Part shown: positions 1-9,800 of the stretch, piece after piece
Layout of the letters: the number at the start of each line of letters is the position of its first letter
How positions within the stretch are numbered: position 1 is the first letter of the stretch
DNA from: Chloroflexota bacterium
GTDB lineage: Bacteria; Chloroflexota; Limnocylindria; Limnocylindrales; CSP1-4
Direction: 5' to 3'
Assembly (NCBI GenBank): GCA_003158495.1
Contig: PMJT01000102.1
Span: 216-11,538, forward strand
DNA: 11,323 nucleotides
Notes under the pieces: model-generated
Seen by the model: the letters and a program-made list of their open reading frames with translations, nothing else
The model's database searches: none
What the model was told of the DNA's origin: nothing
Position numbers and translations under genes: made by a program

Positions 1-88
1 GCCAGCTCCCCTGGGCGGGTGTTTTCCGGCCCATTGTCCGGTCGAGGGCCTTGTTTGCGCAGCCATGACCACAGTCGTGGGCAGGTTC

Positions 89-94
89 AGGAGG
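89..94 (+). promoter_or_regulatory. Ribosome binding site deciding the start of the mosaic protein
   Basis: A perfect AGGAGG lies eight bases before ATG 103 (a second ATG follows at 106). The earlier in-frame ATG at 19 has no such site and would add 28 residues ahead of the signal peptide. I could not assign a promoter in the first 100 bases. Confidence 0.85.
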
Positions 95-102
95 CGTCTA
101 CG

Positions 103-3100
103 ATGATGCGGTCAGCCCGGGCAATCGAAATCGCAGCTCTGCTCCTCCTTGTCGCCGGCGCCGCGATACCGGGCTCCGTCCTGCTGCCGGCGGTGGCAGC
201 CCCGCAGGTCGCGGCCGCGTCCGCCACCGACTGGTCCATGTACCTGCACGATGGCAGCCTGAGCGCGGCGAGCACCGAGACGATCCTCGGCAGCGCCGAT
301 GCCCCCAACCTGCGCCCGGCCTGGACCTTCAAGACCGGTGGCATGATCGCGGCCTCGGCCACGGTCGTGGCCGGCGTGGCCTACGTGGGCTCGTGGGACG
401 GCTACGAGTACGCCCTCAATGCTACGACCGGAGCCCAGATCTGGAAGACATACCTGGGCATAACGACTGCCCCTGCCTGCTCGCCACCCTCGCTCGGCGT
501 CTCGTCTATCCCGACGGTCACCGGCGGCGTCGTCTACCTCGGCGGCGGCGACTCCAACTGGTATGCCCTGAACGCCTCGACCGGGGCGGTCCTCTGGACC
601 GTGCCCACCGGCGACAACAGCGCCACCGGCGGCCACTACAACTGGGCCAGCCCCCTGATCGTGGGCAACTCCGCATACATCGGCATCGCATCTCTGGGTG
701 ACTGCCCTCTGGTCCAGGGCCAGCTCCTGCGCGTTGACCTGACCACCCATCTCGTGGCCGCGAGTGTCAACTTCGTCCCGACCGGCCAGGTGGGCGGCGG
801 CGTCTGGACCACGCCCTCGATCGACGCATCGACCAACACCGTCTACGTCACGACCGGGACCCGGAACATGGCCAGCCAGACCACTTCCGAAGCGATGGTC
901 GCGCTCGACGCCACTACGCTGGCCATCAAGAGTTACTGGCAGATTCCCTTGAGTGCCGCCAACGCGGACTCCGACTGGGGTAACTCGCCGATTCTCTTCA
1001 GTGACGGCAACAACCGGGCCATGGTCGCCGGGATCAACAAGAACGGCTTCCTCTATGCCTTCGATCGCGCCAACCTGGCCGCCGGCCCGGTCTGGTCCGA
1101 GCAGATAGCCATCGGCGGCATCTGCCCGACGTGCGGCGACGCCAGCGTCGCTTCGATGGCCTTTGCCGGGGGTTTGCTGTACGCGGCCGGTGGGAACACG
1201 ACGATCGGCGGCGTGGGCTACCCGGGCGCGATCAGGGCCATCAACCCCACCACCGGGGCCGTGGTCTGGGCCCGGGGTCTGGCGAGCCCGGTCATCCCTG
1301 CACTCGCCTATGACAACGGCATGATCTTCGCAGGGGTCGGCCCGCGCCTCGAAGTCCTCGATGCATCGAGTGGGGCGCGTATCGGCTCGTATACGACGGG
1401 TGCCGTCATCTACTCGCCGCCGTCCATCTCGGGTGGCATCGTCTACATCGGCTCCGGCGACGGCAACGAATACGCCTTCAGACCGGTCGCGCCGATCACT
1501 CCGCCGGCCGATCCGAATTGTCCGTCCGGGTTCACCTGCGCCGATATCGGTTCGCCGAGTCCGGCCGGATCGGAGTCGGTCTCGGGCGGCACATGGTCGA
1601 TCAATGCGGGCGGCCCGGGCATTGGCGGAGCGAGCGACTCGATCCGCCTCATGACGCAGGCGGTCGGTGGCGACATGAGCGCTAAGGCGCGGGTTGCCAG
1701 CCAGTCGGTCGCCGGGACCGGCACAGAGACGGGCTTGATGGCCCGCCAGGCGAGTGACTCCGGCTCGCCCTTCTACTCGGTGAGCATCGCGGGCGGCAAC
1801 TCCGTCGCGGTGCAGTCCCGGACCGCTTTTGGCGGCCCGGTGAAGATCGTCACGCTGGCCGGCGTCGGGGTGCCTCGCTACCTGGAGATCCGCCGCGTCG
1901 GCGACGGCTTTGCCGCCGCCACGAGCACCGACGGGGTCACGTATTCCCTCGTCCCCGGTTCGAGCACAACCGTAGTAATGCCCGATACCGTCGGCGTCGG
2001 GCCCTTCGCCACATCGGGATTGAGCGGGACGAACTCAGCCTCGACCCTCGGCAGTCTCACGATCGGGGCCCCTGGCGCCGCGCCGGCCCCGCCGGCATCC
2101 CCCTCCTCCTGCCCGTCGGGCTGGAACTGCACCGACGTCGGCAACCCCGCCACTGTCGGCGACCAGTCACTGTCCGGTTCCACGTACACCATCAGTGGGT
2201 CGGGCACGGCCTCGACCTCCAATAGCTACTCCGACCAGTTCCACTACCTCTGGGCGCCGATCGCCGGTGACGCCACGCTTTCGGGCCGAATCGCGACCCA
2301 GGCCAACACCGGGACGGGTGCCCAGGCGGGGTTTGTCTTCCGGACCAACTCGACAGATCCCGGAGCGGTTTCGTATGGGGCCTTTGTGACCCCGGGCAAT
2401 GGCATCGAGGTCGTCTATCGGACCACAGCCGGTCTGCGCGCGCTGCTTGCGACCACGGTGGCCGGTGCGGCCCCCGCCTACCTGCAGATCAGCCGCTACG
2501 GCACCACCTACACCACCTTCACCTCGAGTGACGGCACAACGTGGAACGCCATCGTCGGCTCCAGCGTGACCTTCGGCTCGAGCGGGGCAATGACGGCGGG
2601 CGTGGTCGTCAACTCCGGCACAACGACGGCCGGCAGCGACACGTTCGGCTCGCTGAATCTTGCCGGCTCGGCCGCCCCTCCTCCGAGCCTGTGCCCGTCC
2701 GGCTGGACGTGCCAGGACATCGGGTTCCCGACACCCGGCACGGGATCGCAGTACACCGCCGGGGCTAACTTGACGATCCAGGTGGGCGGCTCGGACATAT
2801 GGGGCACCTACGACTCGTTCCGAATGGTCAGCAAGCCAATGTCATCCGACGGCACGATGAACGCTCGGGTCGACTCCCAGACCAACACGAACCCCTGGGC
2901 AAAGGCCGGTGTCATGATCCGCGCCACGGCCGACCCCAGTTCGGCCTACTACGCCGCCTTCATCACTCCGAGCAACGGTATCGCGGTCCAGTATCGGACC
3001 ACGGCCGGTGGCGCCAGCTCCCAGGTCCTGCTGGCCGGCACGACGCCGGCCTGGCTCGAGGTTGCCCGCGCCGGTAGTACCTTCACTGCGTCTACGAGTT

Positions 3101-4713
3101 CCGACGGCGTGACGTGGTCCCCGATCGCCGGATCCGCCGTGGCCATTTCGATGCCGGGCACCCTCCTGGCCGGACTTGCCGGGACGTCGCACAACGGCAG
3201 CGCCCAAGGGTCCGCCACATTTGACACCTACACGCTGACTGGAGCTTCCTCGAGTCCGCCGTCACAACCACTGGCCGTCAGCGCCATCGCCGGCGACAGT
3301 TCGGCCCAGGTCTACTGGTCCGCTCCGTCGTCCAGCGGCGGTAGTCCGATCACCAACTACTACGTGACCGCCTCCTCGGGCAGCGGAACCTGCTCTACCA
3401 CGGGCGCGCTCACGTGCACCGTGGGCGGGCTCGTGAACGGCTCACCGTACACATTCACGGTGGTCGCGGCCAACTCGGGCGGACCCGGGCCGGCGTCGAC
3501 CCCGTCCAATAGCGTCGTTCCCGAGCCCGTGCAGACGGGGACGTTCCACCCGCTCACTCCGCCTCTCCGAATGCTCGATACGCGGTACGGAAACGGGCTG
3601 CCGATCCGGAAGATCCAGGCCAACAGCCCCGTGACGTTTGCTATCTCTGCGCAGAGTCGACAGGGCAGCCCGATCCCGGTCGGCGCGACCGCGGTGACAG
3701 GCAACGTGACCGTCGTCGACTCGACGTTTGCCTGGGCCGTCTACCTGGGGCCGGAACCGATCGCAAAGCCGACCACCTCCTCGATCAACTTCACTTCGGG
3801 CCAGATCACCGGCAACGGCCTGACCGTGGCCCTGAGCCCGACCGGAACGCTGTCCGCGACCTACGTCTCGAACCCGGGCAACACCACCGATCTAGTGTTC
3901 GACGTGACCGGATACTTCACGCCCGATTCGACCGGTGCCACGTATCATCCGATGACGCCGGCCCGCCTCCTCGACACGCGACACAACAACGGCTTGTCAC
4001 AGAAGCTGTATGCAAATACCCCGGCGACGTTCGATGTGACCGCCCAGAACCGGCCCGGCAGTCCCGTACCGGTGGGCGCCACCGCGGTCACCGGAAACGT
4101 CACCGTCGTCGACGAGACATTCGCCTGGGCCGTTTTCCTGGGCCCCGAACCAACCGCGAATCCGGGTACCTCGACGATCAACTTCGTGACGGGGGACATC
4201 AAGGGCAACAACCTGACCGTGGCGCTTGGTCCGGGAGGGTCGCTTTCGGCGACATACGTGTCTACTGCGGGCAACACCACGGACCTGGTCTTCGATGTAA
4301 CCGGCTACTACACCAATGACGCCACCGGATCGAGGTACGTAGCCGTCAATCCGACCCGCATGCTCGACACGCGCTTCAACAACGGCCTTTCGCAGCAGCT
4401 CGGTGCCAACACGCCGGCCACGTTCTGGGTCAGCGCCCAGAACAGGCCTGGCAGCCCGGTGCCCGCGGGTGCCACCGGCGTCACGGGCAACGTCACGGTG
4501 GTCAACGAGACCTTCCCGTGGGCCGTGTTTCTTGGCCCCGACCCCACCGCGAGGCCCGGCACTTCCACGATCAACTTCGTCCGTGGCGATATCAAGGGCA
4601 ACGGCCTGGCCGTGGGCCTCGGTTCGGGAGGCAGTCTGTCCGCCACTTACATATCGAACGCCGGCAACAAGACAGATCTCGTGTTCGACGTGACGGGTTA
4701 CTTCACGCCTTGA
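103..4713 (+). CDS. Secreted mosaic protein: PQQ-like beta-propeller, three DUF1349-like modules, FN3, three C-terminal repeats
   Basis: Exported, probably cell-surface or extracellular protein of 1536 residues with no recognisable catalytic site; binding or adhesion is the likely role. The frame opens upstream at 19, but ATG 103 has AGGAGG eight bases before it and begins a signal peptide (MMRSAR, then a hydrophobic stretch to about residue 33, with AVA-AP or AAA-SA as possible cleavage sites). Residues about 43-465 form roughly eight propeller repeats of the kind 'G.VYLGGGDSNWYALNASTGAVLW', as in BamB and PQQ-dehydrogenase folds. I see no cofactor or metal ligands of a true quinoprotein; a CPTC pair lies at 341-344. 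Residues about 473-1055 hold three modules opening with CPSG..C, similar to DUF1349/concanavalin-like jelly rolls. One fibronectin type III domain follows (about 1057-1141), then three repeats to the end. There is no LPXTG motif or C-terminal membrane helix, so the means of anchoring is unknown. The gene converges on the transporter gene. Confidence 0.88.
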   Translation: MMRSARAIEIAALLLLVAGAAIPGSVLLPAVAAPQVAAASATDWSMYLHDGSLSAASTETILGSADAPNLRPAWTFKTGGMIAASATVVAGVAYVGSWDGYEYALNATTGAQIWKTYLGITTAPACSPPSLGVSSIPTVTGGVVYLGGGDSNWYALNASTGAVLWTVPTGDNSATGGHYNWASPLIVGNSAYIGIASLGDCPLVQGQLLRVDLTTHLVAASVNFVPTGQVGGGVWTTPSIDASTNTVYVTTGTRNMASQTTSEAMVALDATTLAIKSYWQIPLSAANADSDWGNSPILFSDGNNRAMVAGINKNGFLYAFDRANLAAGPVWSEQIAIGGICPTCGDASVASMAFAGGLLYAAGGNTTIGGVGYPGAIRAINPTTGAVVWARGLASPVIPALAYDNGMIFAGVGPRLEVLDASSGARIGSYTTGAVIYSPPSISGGIVYIGSGDGNEYAFRPVAPITPPADPNCPSGFTCADIGSPSPAGSESVSGGTWSINAGGPGIGGASDSIRLMTQAVGGDMSAKARVASQSVAGTGTETGLMARQASDSGSPFYSVSIAGGNSVAVQSRTAFGGPVKIVTLAGVGVPRYLEIRRVGDGFAAATSTDGVTYSLVPGSSTTVVMPDTVGVGPFATSGLSGTNSASTLGSLTIGAPGAAPAPPASPSSCPSGWNCTDVGNPATVGDQSLSGSTYTISGSGTASTSNSYSDQFHYLWAPIAGDATLSGRIATQANTGTGAQAGFVFRTNSTDPGAVSYGAFVTPGNGIEVVYRTTAGLRALLATTVAGAAPAYLQISRYGTTYTTFTSSDGTTWNAIVGSSVTFGSSGAMTAGVVVNSGTTTAGSDTFGSLNLAGSAAPPPSLCPSGWTCQDIGFPTPGTGSQYTAGANLTIQVGGSDIWGTYDSFRMVSKPMSSDGTMNARVDSQTNTNPWAKAGVMIRATADPSSAYYAAFITPSNGIAVQYRTTAGGASSQVLLAGTTPAWLEVARAGSTFTASTSSDGVTWSPIAGSAVAISMPGTLLAGLAGTSHNGSAQGSATFDTYTLTGASSSPPSQPLAVSAIAGDSSAQVYWSAPSSSGGSPITNYYVTASSGSGTCSTTGALTCTVGGLVNGSPYTFTVVAANSGGPGPASTPSNSVVPEPVQTGTFHPLTPPLRMLDTRYGNGLPIRKIQANSPVTFAISAQSRQGSPIPVGATAVTGNVTVVDSTFAWAVYLGPEPIAKPTTSSINFTSGQITGNGLTVALSPTGTLSATYVSNPGNTTDLVFDVTGYFTPDSTGATYHPMTPARLLDTRHNNGLSQKLYANTPATFDVTAQNRPGSPVPVGATAVTGNVTVVDETFAWAVFLGPEPTANPGTSTINFVTGDIKGNNLTVALGPGGSLSATYVSTAGNTTDLVFDVTGYYTNDATGSRYVAVNPTRMLDTRFNNGLSQQLGANTPATFWVSAQNRPGSPVPAGATGVTGNVTVVNETFPWAVFLGPDPTARPGTSTINFVRGDIKGNGLAVGLGSGGSLSATYISNAGNKTDLVFDVTGYFTP
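1519..3240 (+). repeat. Three tandem jelly-roll-like modules within the mosaic protein
   Basis: Three in-frame modules of about 195 residues begin at 1519, 2110 and 2692 (residues 473, 670, 864). Each opens with C-P-S-G-x-x-C followed by D-I/V-G-x-P, then a Gly/Ser-rich stretch, an 'S.S' or 'DSF' segment, 'G.M.ARV.SQ', 'AG.M.R', 'Y.AFITPSNGIAVQYRTTAG' (clearest in modules 2 and 3), 'P.(Y/W)LE..R.G' and 'S.DG.TW'. The pattern resembles DUF1349/concanavalin-like modules of secreted actinobacterial and chloroflexotal proteins. The family name is from recall, not a search. The copies are clearly diverged, so the duplications look old. Confidence 0.7.
3544..4710 (+). repeat. Three tandem C-terminal repeats of about 130 residues
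   Basis: The repeats start at 3544, 3943 and 4336, so the periods are 133 and 131 residues. Shared landmarks in order are (R/M)LDTR..NGL, 'ANTPATF', 'PVP.GAT.VTGNVTVV', 'WAVFLGP.P', 'TSTINF', 'GNGL.V.L', 'LSATY.S..GN.TDLVFDVTGY'. Copies 2 and 3 agree at roughly four fifths of positions by my count, while copy 1 is more diverged, so the last duplication is the youngest. Similar tails occur at the C-terminus of many secreted actinobacterial and chloroflexotal proteins, which suggests wall or surface attachment or carbohydrate binding. That role is inferred. The protein ends immediately after the third 'VTGYFTP'. Confidence 0.8.
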
Positions 4714-4797
4714 TGGTGGTGTTCCGGTCGCGCAAATTGACCCGAGCTCAACGCCCTCGGCCGCCAGCCTGGTTGGCGATGTCCGGAAGCCGTCCGC

Positions 4798-6561
4798 TCA
4801 GCAGGGCGTCGTAGGGCAGGGTTCCTCGGACCGAACCGGGCGGCGCAGCGGCCACCAGCTCCGGCGCCCACGGCCAGTCTGCTCGGACGGACGGCCCGCC
4901 GTCGGTGGGATAGGGGAGGGTGCCGTGGCCGACGCTTCTTCGGCGGCGGCGCCGGCGAACTCGGCCTCCTCGAACGTGACCCGCATCGGCGCCTCCGGCA
5001 GGAATACGACGATAGCGAAGCCCAGGACCGCGCCCACTACGCCGACCAGGAACGTGGACGCCAGCGCGATCGAGAACGCGTTGTGGATCGAGGCCACGAT
5101 GCTGGGCACCAGCGGCGCGACATTTGCACGCGCCGACGCCGGCACGCTGTTCAGGATGGCCTGGCCGAGGTTGCCTGTCCCCGTCAGGTCGACGGAACCC
5201 CCACCAGAGAACTGCTGGATCATCGACGCGGGAAGGCCGACCCGGGCCAGCTGGGCCGGAACCTCGGTCACCATCCGGCCGGCGAAGATCGTCCCGGCGA
5301 CCGTCAGGCCGACTGTGCCGCCGATCTGCTGGAAGAACGTCAGGCTCGCCGTTGCGACACCGACCCTCTCACGAGAGACGGCGTTCTGCACCACAAGCGT
5401 GAAGACCGCGAACGACGGCCCGATCCCAAGACCGGCGACTACCATCCACAGCCAGAGCATCTGGCGATTGGTGTCGGCCCGCAGGCCGGTCATGAGGAAT
5501 AGCCCGGCGGCGAGGAGCAGGAGCGAGCCGAGCATCAGCAGCTTGTACCGCCCCACCCGGGCCACGACCTGGCCCGATAGGATCGCGCTGAAGATCAGGG
5601 CCGCTAGCAGGGGCAGGATGTTGTAGCCGGACTCCGTAGCGCTGGCCCCCTCAACGGACTGGAACCAGCGCGGCAGGAAGATCACCGCTACAAAGAACCC
5701 GAACGCAGTCAGGAACATCGCGCCAACCGAGACCGTGAAGGCGCGGACTCGGAATAGGCCGAGCGGGACGATCGGGTCGGCCACGCGAGACTCGACCAGG
5801 ACGAAGATCGCGCCGAAGACGAGTCCGACGAGCATCAGTCCGCCGACCGCCGGGTCGGTCCAGTCGCCGGTCTGCTTGTTCGTGAGGCCGACGAGGAACG
5901 GCGCGATGGCCAGTGTGAAGACCGACGCGCCCAGCCAGTCGATGTGTCTTGCGGCTTCGGGCCGCCGGATGGCCGGCAGCAAACGCCACAGGATCACGAG
6001 CGCGACCAAGCCGATCGGCAGGTTCACGAAGAAGATCCAGTGCCAGCTGAAGGTGTCGGTGATGAAGCCGCCGATACCGGGGCCGAGCAGCGACGAAAGC
6101 CCGAAAACAGCCCCGAAGAGTCCGAGGTACTTGCCTCGCTCGGCCGGCGTGTACAAGTCGGCGACGACGGCGAGCGACACCGGGAAGAGCGCTCCGCCGC
6201 CCAGGCCCTGGAGGCCCCGGAACAGGATCAGCTGCCACATCTGCTGGCTCAACCCGGACAGGACCGAGCTCACCAGGAAGAGGCTGACCGCCCAGATCAC
6301 GATCGGACGGCGCCCGAACAGGTCGGACAGCTTGCCGTAGACCGGGCCGCTGATCGTGGCCGTAAGCAGGTAGACCGTGACGACCCAGGCGTAGAGGTTG
6401 TCACCCTTGAGGTCCGTCACTATTCGAGGCAGGGCCGTCCCGACCACGGTCTGGTCGAGGGCGAACAGGAAGAGGCCCAGCAGGATGGCAAAGAGGATCT
6501 CGAGCCGCGCTCGCGGGCTGAGGTCGAGGACGCGCTCGCCGGCGCGTTCGGTGTCGGTCAT
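4798..6561 (-). CDS. MFS drug efflux transporter, DHA2 (EmrB/QacA) 14-helix family
   Basis: Inner-membrane proton-coupled antiporter of 587 residues, likely exporting drugs or other toxic amphiphiles; the substrate cannot be read from sequence. Family signatures, numbering from MTDTER: 'LDQTVVGTALPRIVTDL' in helix 1 (35-51), motif A GKLSDLFGRR (76-85), 'LFRGLQGLGGGALFP' (113-127), the antiporter motif C ending GPGIGG (160-165), and WHWIFFVNLPIG (173-184). The hydrophobic segments fit about 14 helices, with a long polar loop before the last one, as in many DHA2 members. A cytoplasmic tail of about 55 residues is Ala/Glu-rich and then basic with a WW pair. The frame is open to 6786, but ATG 6561 has AGGGAGG five bases before it and the upstream translation is Arg/Pro-rich and not family-like. 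No TetR or MarR regulator is adjacent. Confidence 0.93.
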   Translation of the reverse strand: MTDTERAGERVLDLSPRARLEILFAILLGLFLFALDQTVVGTALPRIVTDLKGDNLYAWVVTVYLLTATISGPVYGKLSDLFGRRPIVIWAVSLFLVSSVLSGLSQQMWQLILFRGLQGLGGGALFPVSLAVVADLYTPAERGKYLGLFGAVFGLSSLLGPGIGGFITDTFSWHWIFFVNLPIGLVALVILWRLLPAIRRPEAARHIDWLGASVFTLAIAPFLVGLTNKQTGDWTDPAVGGLMLVGLVFGAIFVLVESRVADPIVPLGLFRVRAFTVSVGAMFLTAFGFFVAVIFLPRWFQSVEGASATESGYNILPLLAALIFSAILSGQVVARVGRYKLLMLGSLLLLAAGLFLMTGLRADTNRQMLWLWMVVAGLGIGPSFAVFTLVVQNAVSRERVGVATASLTFFQQIGGTVGLTVAGTIFAGRMVTEVPAQLARVGLPASMIQQFSGGGSVDLTGTGNLGQAILNSVPASARANVAPLVPSIVASIHNAFSIALASTFLVGVVGAVLGFAIVVFLPEAPMRVTFEEAEFAGAAAEEASATAPSPIPPTAGRPSEQTGRGRRSWWPLRRPVRSEEPCPTTPC

Positions 6562-6566
6562 TTCTG

Positions 6567-6573
6567 CCTCCCT
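6567..6573 (-). promoter_or_regulatory. Ribosome binding site deciding the start of the MFS transporter
   Basis: On the minus strand AGGGAGG lies five bases before the ATG whose first base is 6561. It rules out the 75-codon upstream extension of the open frame. Confidence 0.8.
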
Positions 6574-6783
6574 GGGCTGGCTGAGCAGTGTCGGGGATGG
6601 GTGGTAGACGTGCCGGCCGCACCGATGGTGGGCGACGCAGGTCGATTGCTGGTTTGGGGCTCGAGAGGCCCGCCGTTCCGCCGGGGTCGGCGAGTTGGTG
6701 CCGGGCCGCTCGGGGAGCTGTCGAGGAACGAGACGGGCGCACCGCGTTGGAGTGCGGTCCTCTGATTTTGGCGCAGCACGCGT

Positions 6784-6815
6784 CAAAATGGAAACGAGGG
6801 CCCATTCTACGGGCC
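6784..6815 (-). terminator. Candidate weak intrinsic terminator of the large minus-strand gene
   Basis: Read on the minus strand, GGCCC and GGGCC (6811-6815 and 6799-6803) form a five-base-pair stem with a seven-base loop, followed by a T-containing stretch (CTCGTTTCCATTTTG). It begins about 50 bases after the stop codon. The stem is short and the T-run is interrupted, so termination here is plausible but unproven. Confidence 0.35.
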
Positions 6816-6864
6816 GGGAAGCGGGCGGCCGGGGCAGCGGCCGGCCGCGGCGGCGGGACTGCTG

Positions 6865-9800
6865 CTATCCGCGGATTGCGGTCCGGGGCACCGTAACCGT
6901 GAGTCGACTGCAAGTTCCGGTCCGCTCGAAGATCGCCCTGCTTGCTTCGACGCTCAGTTCGGCGCCAGGGACGACTTCGGTCCGGCCATCGACCAGCTCG
7001 AGCTCGATCGAGGGCGCGTCTCCCGGCCGGTAGCCGACGGCGACCTGGCAGAGCGTGAAGGCCAGGCTGCCCGCCGGCAACTGGACCCTACGTTCGGCGC
7101 CCGAGACATCCAGCCAGTCGAAATCGAAGGCCTCGTCGGCGAACTCGGCCGCGTGAAGGAGGCTCGGTCGGAAGTCGAGGCGGCCCCCGGCGACCTCGAC
7201 CCCGAGTTCGCCCAGCCGGCTGAGAATCTGTTCCTTGACCTGCCCCGTCATGCCCGGCTGCTGGGCGCCGCGATGCTTCGGCGTGTGCGAGTACGGGTCC
7301 GTTGGGAAGGCGCCGTAGACCTCGGCCGTCTTGCGGAAGTTGAGCCCGTCGCGGATCTCGTCGTAGAAGCCCGCCAGAGCCGCGGCCGCGGTTGGATCCG
7401 TGGCGCGGCGGTGGCAGCCCTGGACGGCCAGCAACAGCTTGGTGACCATGTGCCAGTAGATGCTGCCGAGGCCCTCGAAGGCGAAGAAGGTTCCGCTACG
7501 GCCGGTGAACTGGTCGTGGGCGAAAGTGGCGCGCCACAGCTTCCGCACGGCATCGGCCCGATCCGGCGAGGCGCCGGCTGCTCGAAGCTCGCGGTCGACG
7601 TCGGCCATCGTGGCCAGGTCGGCCTGGAAGTGCCACCCGCCGGCTCGGTCGGTCACGAACAGGCCCGGATGCTCGATCGGCGGCGCGCCGTTGAGCGTGT
7701 TCTTCTCGAGGAACGGTGTGAGGGCGCGGTCGGGGTAGAGAAGGTAGCTGCGCTGGTCGGGGCGATACATCTCGCTCACCCGCAGTTCGCGCAGGAGTGC
7801 CACCGCCTCTTCGTCGCCGAGAAGGCCCGAGTCGAGAACTGCGACCTGGCCCTCGAGCATCGGCCCAAGCCGGTCCACGGCTGCGCGCTCGCCCTCGACC
7901 CGGAGCAGGTTGTAGCTGTGGTAAAGGCCGTCGGGGCGCCGGTTGGCGCGGAGTGTCTCCTCCACGACCGCCGAGGCGGCGGTGACCAGGGCCCGGACGG
8001 CCTCCGTGGAGACCGGGGCGTTTTCGCCGAACTCCCCGGCGTAGACGGCGCGGCGATAGGCTTCACCGGCACGGCCGAGTTCCACGAGGACCTCGTAGCG
8101 GGCGGCGTCGTCGAGGGGCCCGGGTGCGCCCCGGAGGATCGCGGTCACGCGATCGAGCAGCTGCGCCACGGGTGCCGAGATCGGGATCTCGCGGTCCGCG
8201 GCCGCGGCGAGCCGGCCGAGCAGCGCGAGGTAGCGTGGCATCGCGCTCAGCGTGACGATCGAGAGGCCCCAGCCTGCCAGGGCGTTGTTGGCGTCATTCC
8301 ACTCGGGTCGCTGGGTGTTGAGCCATATTCCGCCGCCCGGGACAAAGTTGGTCAGTTTGACCAGGAGCGGCACGAGCAGCTTCTCGCACAGGCTGACCAG
8401 CCTGACCACGCCGCTCTCATCTCGGAGCAGCTTGCCGTCGGCGCCAACCTCCGCCGCGGCCGCCATGAGCGCGTCGTGGAGAACTGGGTCCAGCTTGATC
8501 GTCGCCCGCGGGTCGGCGAGCACCGCGTCGAAGCCGGCGATCCGATACGGCACGTTTGCATAGGCGTAGATCCGCTCGCCCAGGCCCGCCGCCAGCGCGC
8601 CGGGCTCATGCCGTTCGAAGCTTTCGAGCAATCGCAGCAGGTAGACCAGCTGGTGGTCGCCCCAGTAGCCGATGTGGCTCCATGGATCGGTCGGGTCCTC
8701 GACTTCCCAGTCGATGCCGGACCTGGAGATCCTGTACGGGTTGTAGCCGTCGGCCGTCGAGGCGTTGAGGAAGACCGCGGCGAACTGGCCGAGGTATCCC
8801 GGGAAGCTCTCGCCGAGGGCCTCCCAGTTCTGGAAGATGTCGCGCCAGTTGCCCTGGTAGCTGAAGACTGGCTTGCCCGAGCCGTCGCGGACGCGGATCG
8901 AAAACTTGTTCCAGGGTCGGCTCGGGTCGCCGTGGCGGCGGCTGAACGTCAGAGGCAGATAAGCGTGGACGAGACGCGTCAGCTGGGGATCGCCGAGCTC
9001 GGCGGAGGCCCGCAGCAGACCTTGCAGCGTCAGATCGCCGGGCAGCCCCTCGACCCAGGCCCGGTGGCGGTTGAACAGCGTGCGGTCCTGGTCGCGCAGG
9101 TACGACGCCAGATCTCCGGCCGGGACGCGGTAGCCGTCCTCGAACGACCCGCCGCGCATGATGTTGAACAGCACGTTGGCGAAGTTGTTGGCCGATGCCG
9201 CTTCGTCGGCCGTGTGCTGGATTCCGTCCGCGCCGGCAACCCGGCGCCGCACCCCGGCGCTGTTCGCGACCAGCGCCTCGGCCAGCGCTGCCTCCGCTCG
9301 ATCCGGCGCCGCGAGCAGGGCCCGCAGATCGAGGACGGCGGCGTGGTCAAGGGCCGTGTCGGCCACCGTGTACCAGGAGTGACGGCCACTCGGCGCCAGC
9401 CGGGCCACGGCGGCCACGAGGTAGGCGCCGACCTCGCCCCGAACGTCGACTTCGGGCTGGACCTCCGAGCCGCGACGGAACGCCGCCACCTGGCGATCGC
9501 TCAGCAGGATCGTGGGATCGGCGTGGCCGGCCGACCACGCGGTGGCCACTCGAAGCGACTCGGACGGCTCAGGCCGGTCTGTGATCCTGGCGTTGAGCGC
9601 ATAGACCGCGAGCGGGACGCCGGGGATTCGTTCGTGGCGCATGTAGGCGGCGGCCAGGTAGCTGTATCGGTTGAAGGTCTCCTGGTCCACGCCCGGCGGG
9701 ATCAGCTGGTGCCAGCCGTCGAGGTATCGAACCTCCGCCGGTTCGCCGTTGAGTTCATCGAGCCGGGCGTGCCGGACGAGCCCGAACCGGTCGCAGGCCG

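Larger units (their letters stand above)
6562..6864. other. Intergenic gap between the large minus-strand gene and the MFS gene
   Basis: This stretch of 303 bases separates two minus-strand genes. It holds the transporter's ribosome binding site, a GC-only hairpin (CGGCCG at 6826-6831 and 6838-6843, loop GGGCAG) about 20 bases after the stop of the large gene, and a second hairpin annotated separately as a possible terminator. The gap length and hairpins suggest the transporter has its own promoter. I could not find convincing -35/-10 boxes: TCGACA (minus strand, 6719-6724) is a 5/6 match to a -35, but no -10 sits at the right distance. No small gene with a ribosome binding site is visible. 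Confidence 0.6.

Noticed and set aside
103..1486. Propeller segment as a PQQ-dependent dehydrogenase
   Set aside because: The propeller repeats are present, but I see no adjacent-cysteine disulfide, no metal-ligand residues and no heme c motif (CxxCH). The CPTC pair is not followed by His.
4762..4778. Possible terminator hairpin (CGCCA/TGGCG) between the convergent mosaic and transporter genes
   Set aside because: The stem is only five base pairs with a seven-base loop, and no T-run follows on either strand. It is too weak to annotate as a terminator.
4925..5626. Plus-strand open frame of 233 codons inside the MFS gene
   Set aside because: It lies antisense to conserved transporter helices and its product (Ala/Thr/Arg/Pro-rich) has no domain features, as expected of a shadow frame in GC-rich DNA.
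6562..6786. Upstream 75-codon extension of the MFS transporter
   Set aside because: Family members begin close to the first helix. ATG 6561 has AGGAGG-type pairing five bases upstream, and the extension has no domain-like features.
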